Part shown: piece after piece, positions 46,337 through 46,975 of the stretch | How positions within the stretch are numbered: position 1 is the stretch's first letter | Layout: each line of letters starts with the position of its first letter | NCBI GenBank assembly: GCA_027038505.1 | Contig: JALVWC010000015.1 | Span: forward strand, 1 to 46,975 | Source: Nanobdellati archaeon | Lineage (GTDB): Archaea; EX4484-52; WAPT01 | Direction of reading: 5' to 3' | DNA: 46,975 nucleotides | Notes under the pieces: model-generated | The model's input: the letters and a program-made list of their open reading frames with translations, nothing else | What the model was told of the DNA's origin: nothing | Database searches by the model: none | Program-made: the position numbers and the translations under genes

Positions 46337-46975
46337 ATGGAAGGAAAAACTGGAAGAGAGCAGGGAAAGGCCACAACATATTTCGAATGGACTCTGGCGA
46401 TGGTAATCTTTCTAATGATATTCGCAATCTCATTGAAATTCCTCAACGCCAAGTATCTGGTTGCATTTCATAGGCACGATCCGGAGGTGGCGGCAGCCCA
46501 GATAGTAAGGGTTGCCGAAGCTTTCAGCACGGACACGGAGGCATACATGGGGATCGTAAACGGATGTCATGTGGAGCATTACCCTGTTGAGTTCACAGCC
46601 GCCAACTCGTCCATAACCACATGCTTTCAGAAAAACAGAACGCTTCCCGTAGGTGTGCATGACGGGAAAATAAGAAGTGTGGTAACTACAGGACTGCCGT
46701 TTCTTTGCGTATCTTCCCGAGATATAAAAACATATGGATGCGTGTCCGACCTCAGGGAAGGAGCGAATAGCATACTGAACACGTATCTGGAAGTGGGATA
46801 CGGCACAACTTTCATAACCTACTTGGACTTCAATGGCACAGATTATCTATTTCAACCCGTGCTCATGCCCTCAAGCTTCCAGCGCTCTATCTACGGGTGC
46901 TCGTTCATCGAGCTGGACTTCAACACAACAGAACTCATCATGGATGCCTACTCGCCGAGACTGTGGCTGATATCT
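46337..46975 (+). CDS. N-terminally anchored extracytoplasmic protein, 3' truncated by window edge
   Basis: Own translation MEGKTGREQGKATTYFEWTLAMVIFLMIFAISLKFLNAKYLVAFHRHDPEVAAAQIVRVAEAFSTDTEAYMGIVNG...; open to the last base. Confidence 0.65.
   Translation, partial: MEGKTGREQGKATTYFEWTLAMVIFLMIFAISLKFLNAKYLVAFHRHDPEVAAAQIVRVAEAFSTDTEAYMGIVNGCHVEHYPVEFTAANSSITTCFQKNRTLPVGVHDGKIRSVVTTGLPFLCVSSRDIKTYGCVSDLREGANSILNTYLEVGYGTTFITYLDFNGTDYLFQPVLMPSSFQRSIYGCSFIELDFNTTELIMDAYSPRLWLIS

Noticed and set aside
1-46975. CRISPR array, rRNA, transposon, prophage or toxin-antitoxin module
   Set aside because: No regularly spaced repeats, rRNA-like sequence, transposase/integrase or recognisable TA pair seen on either strand.

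Overview
This window is from an archaeal chromosome and is densely packed with core information-processing genes. Lineage was not assigned. The first conserved block is rpL12-L10-L1-L11-Spt5-SecE (minus strand) followed by ftsZ. The window also holds leuS, trpS-pheS-pheT, glyS, endA, and three tRNA genes (Gln, Phe, Asn). A long minus-strand string reads MCM - RPA-like - aIF2beta - DUF424-like - NMD3 - aIF1A - [two large surface proteins] - RIO1 - KH protein - Topo VI B - Topo VI A - UbiA - flippase-like - GT4, with TBP just upstream. No CRISPR array, rRNA, transposase or prophage was recognised, and there is no clear defence island. The points most worth a second look are: (1) a very short pyruvate-kinase-like protein lying between two tRNA genes, with sequence evidence for a -1 frameshift near its C-terminus; (2) a roughly 5.6 kb pair of large secreted/anchored proteins inserted between aIF1A and RIO1; (3) an ATP-cone + PD-(D/E)XK nuclease; (4) a GC-rich structured leader ahead of secE/spt5/ribosomal genes; (5) a UbiA + flippase + GT4 cassette overlapping in operon style; (6) envelope proteins with N-terminal TM segments running off the right edge. 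All calls come from reading the sequence and supplied translations; no database search was run.
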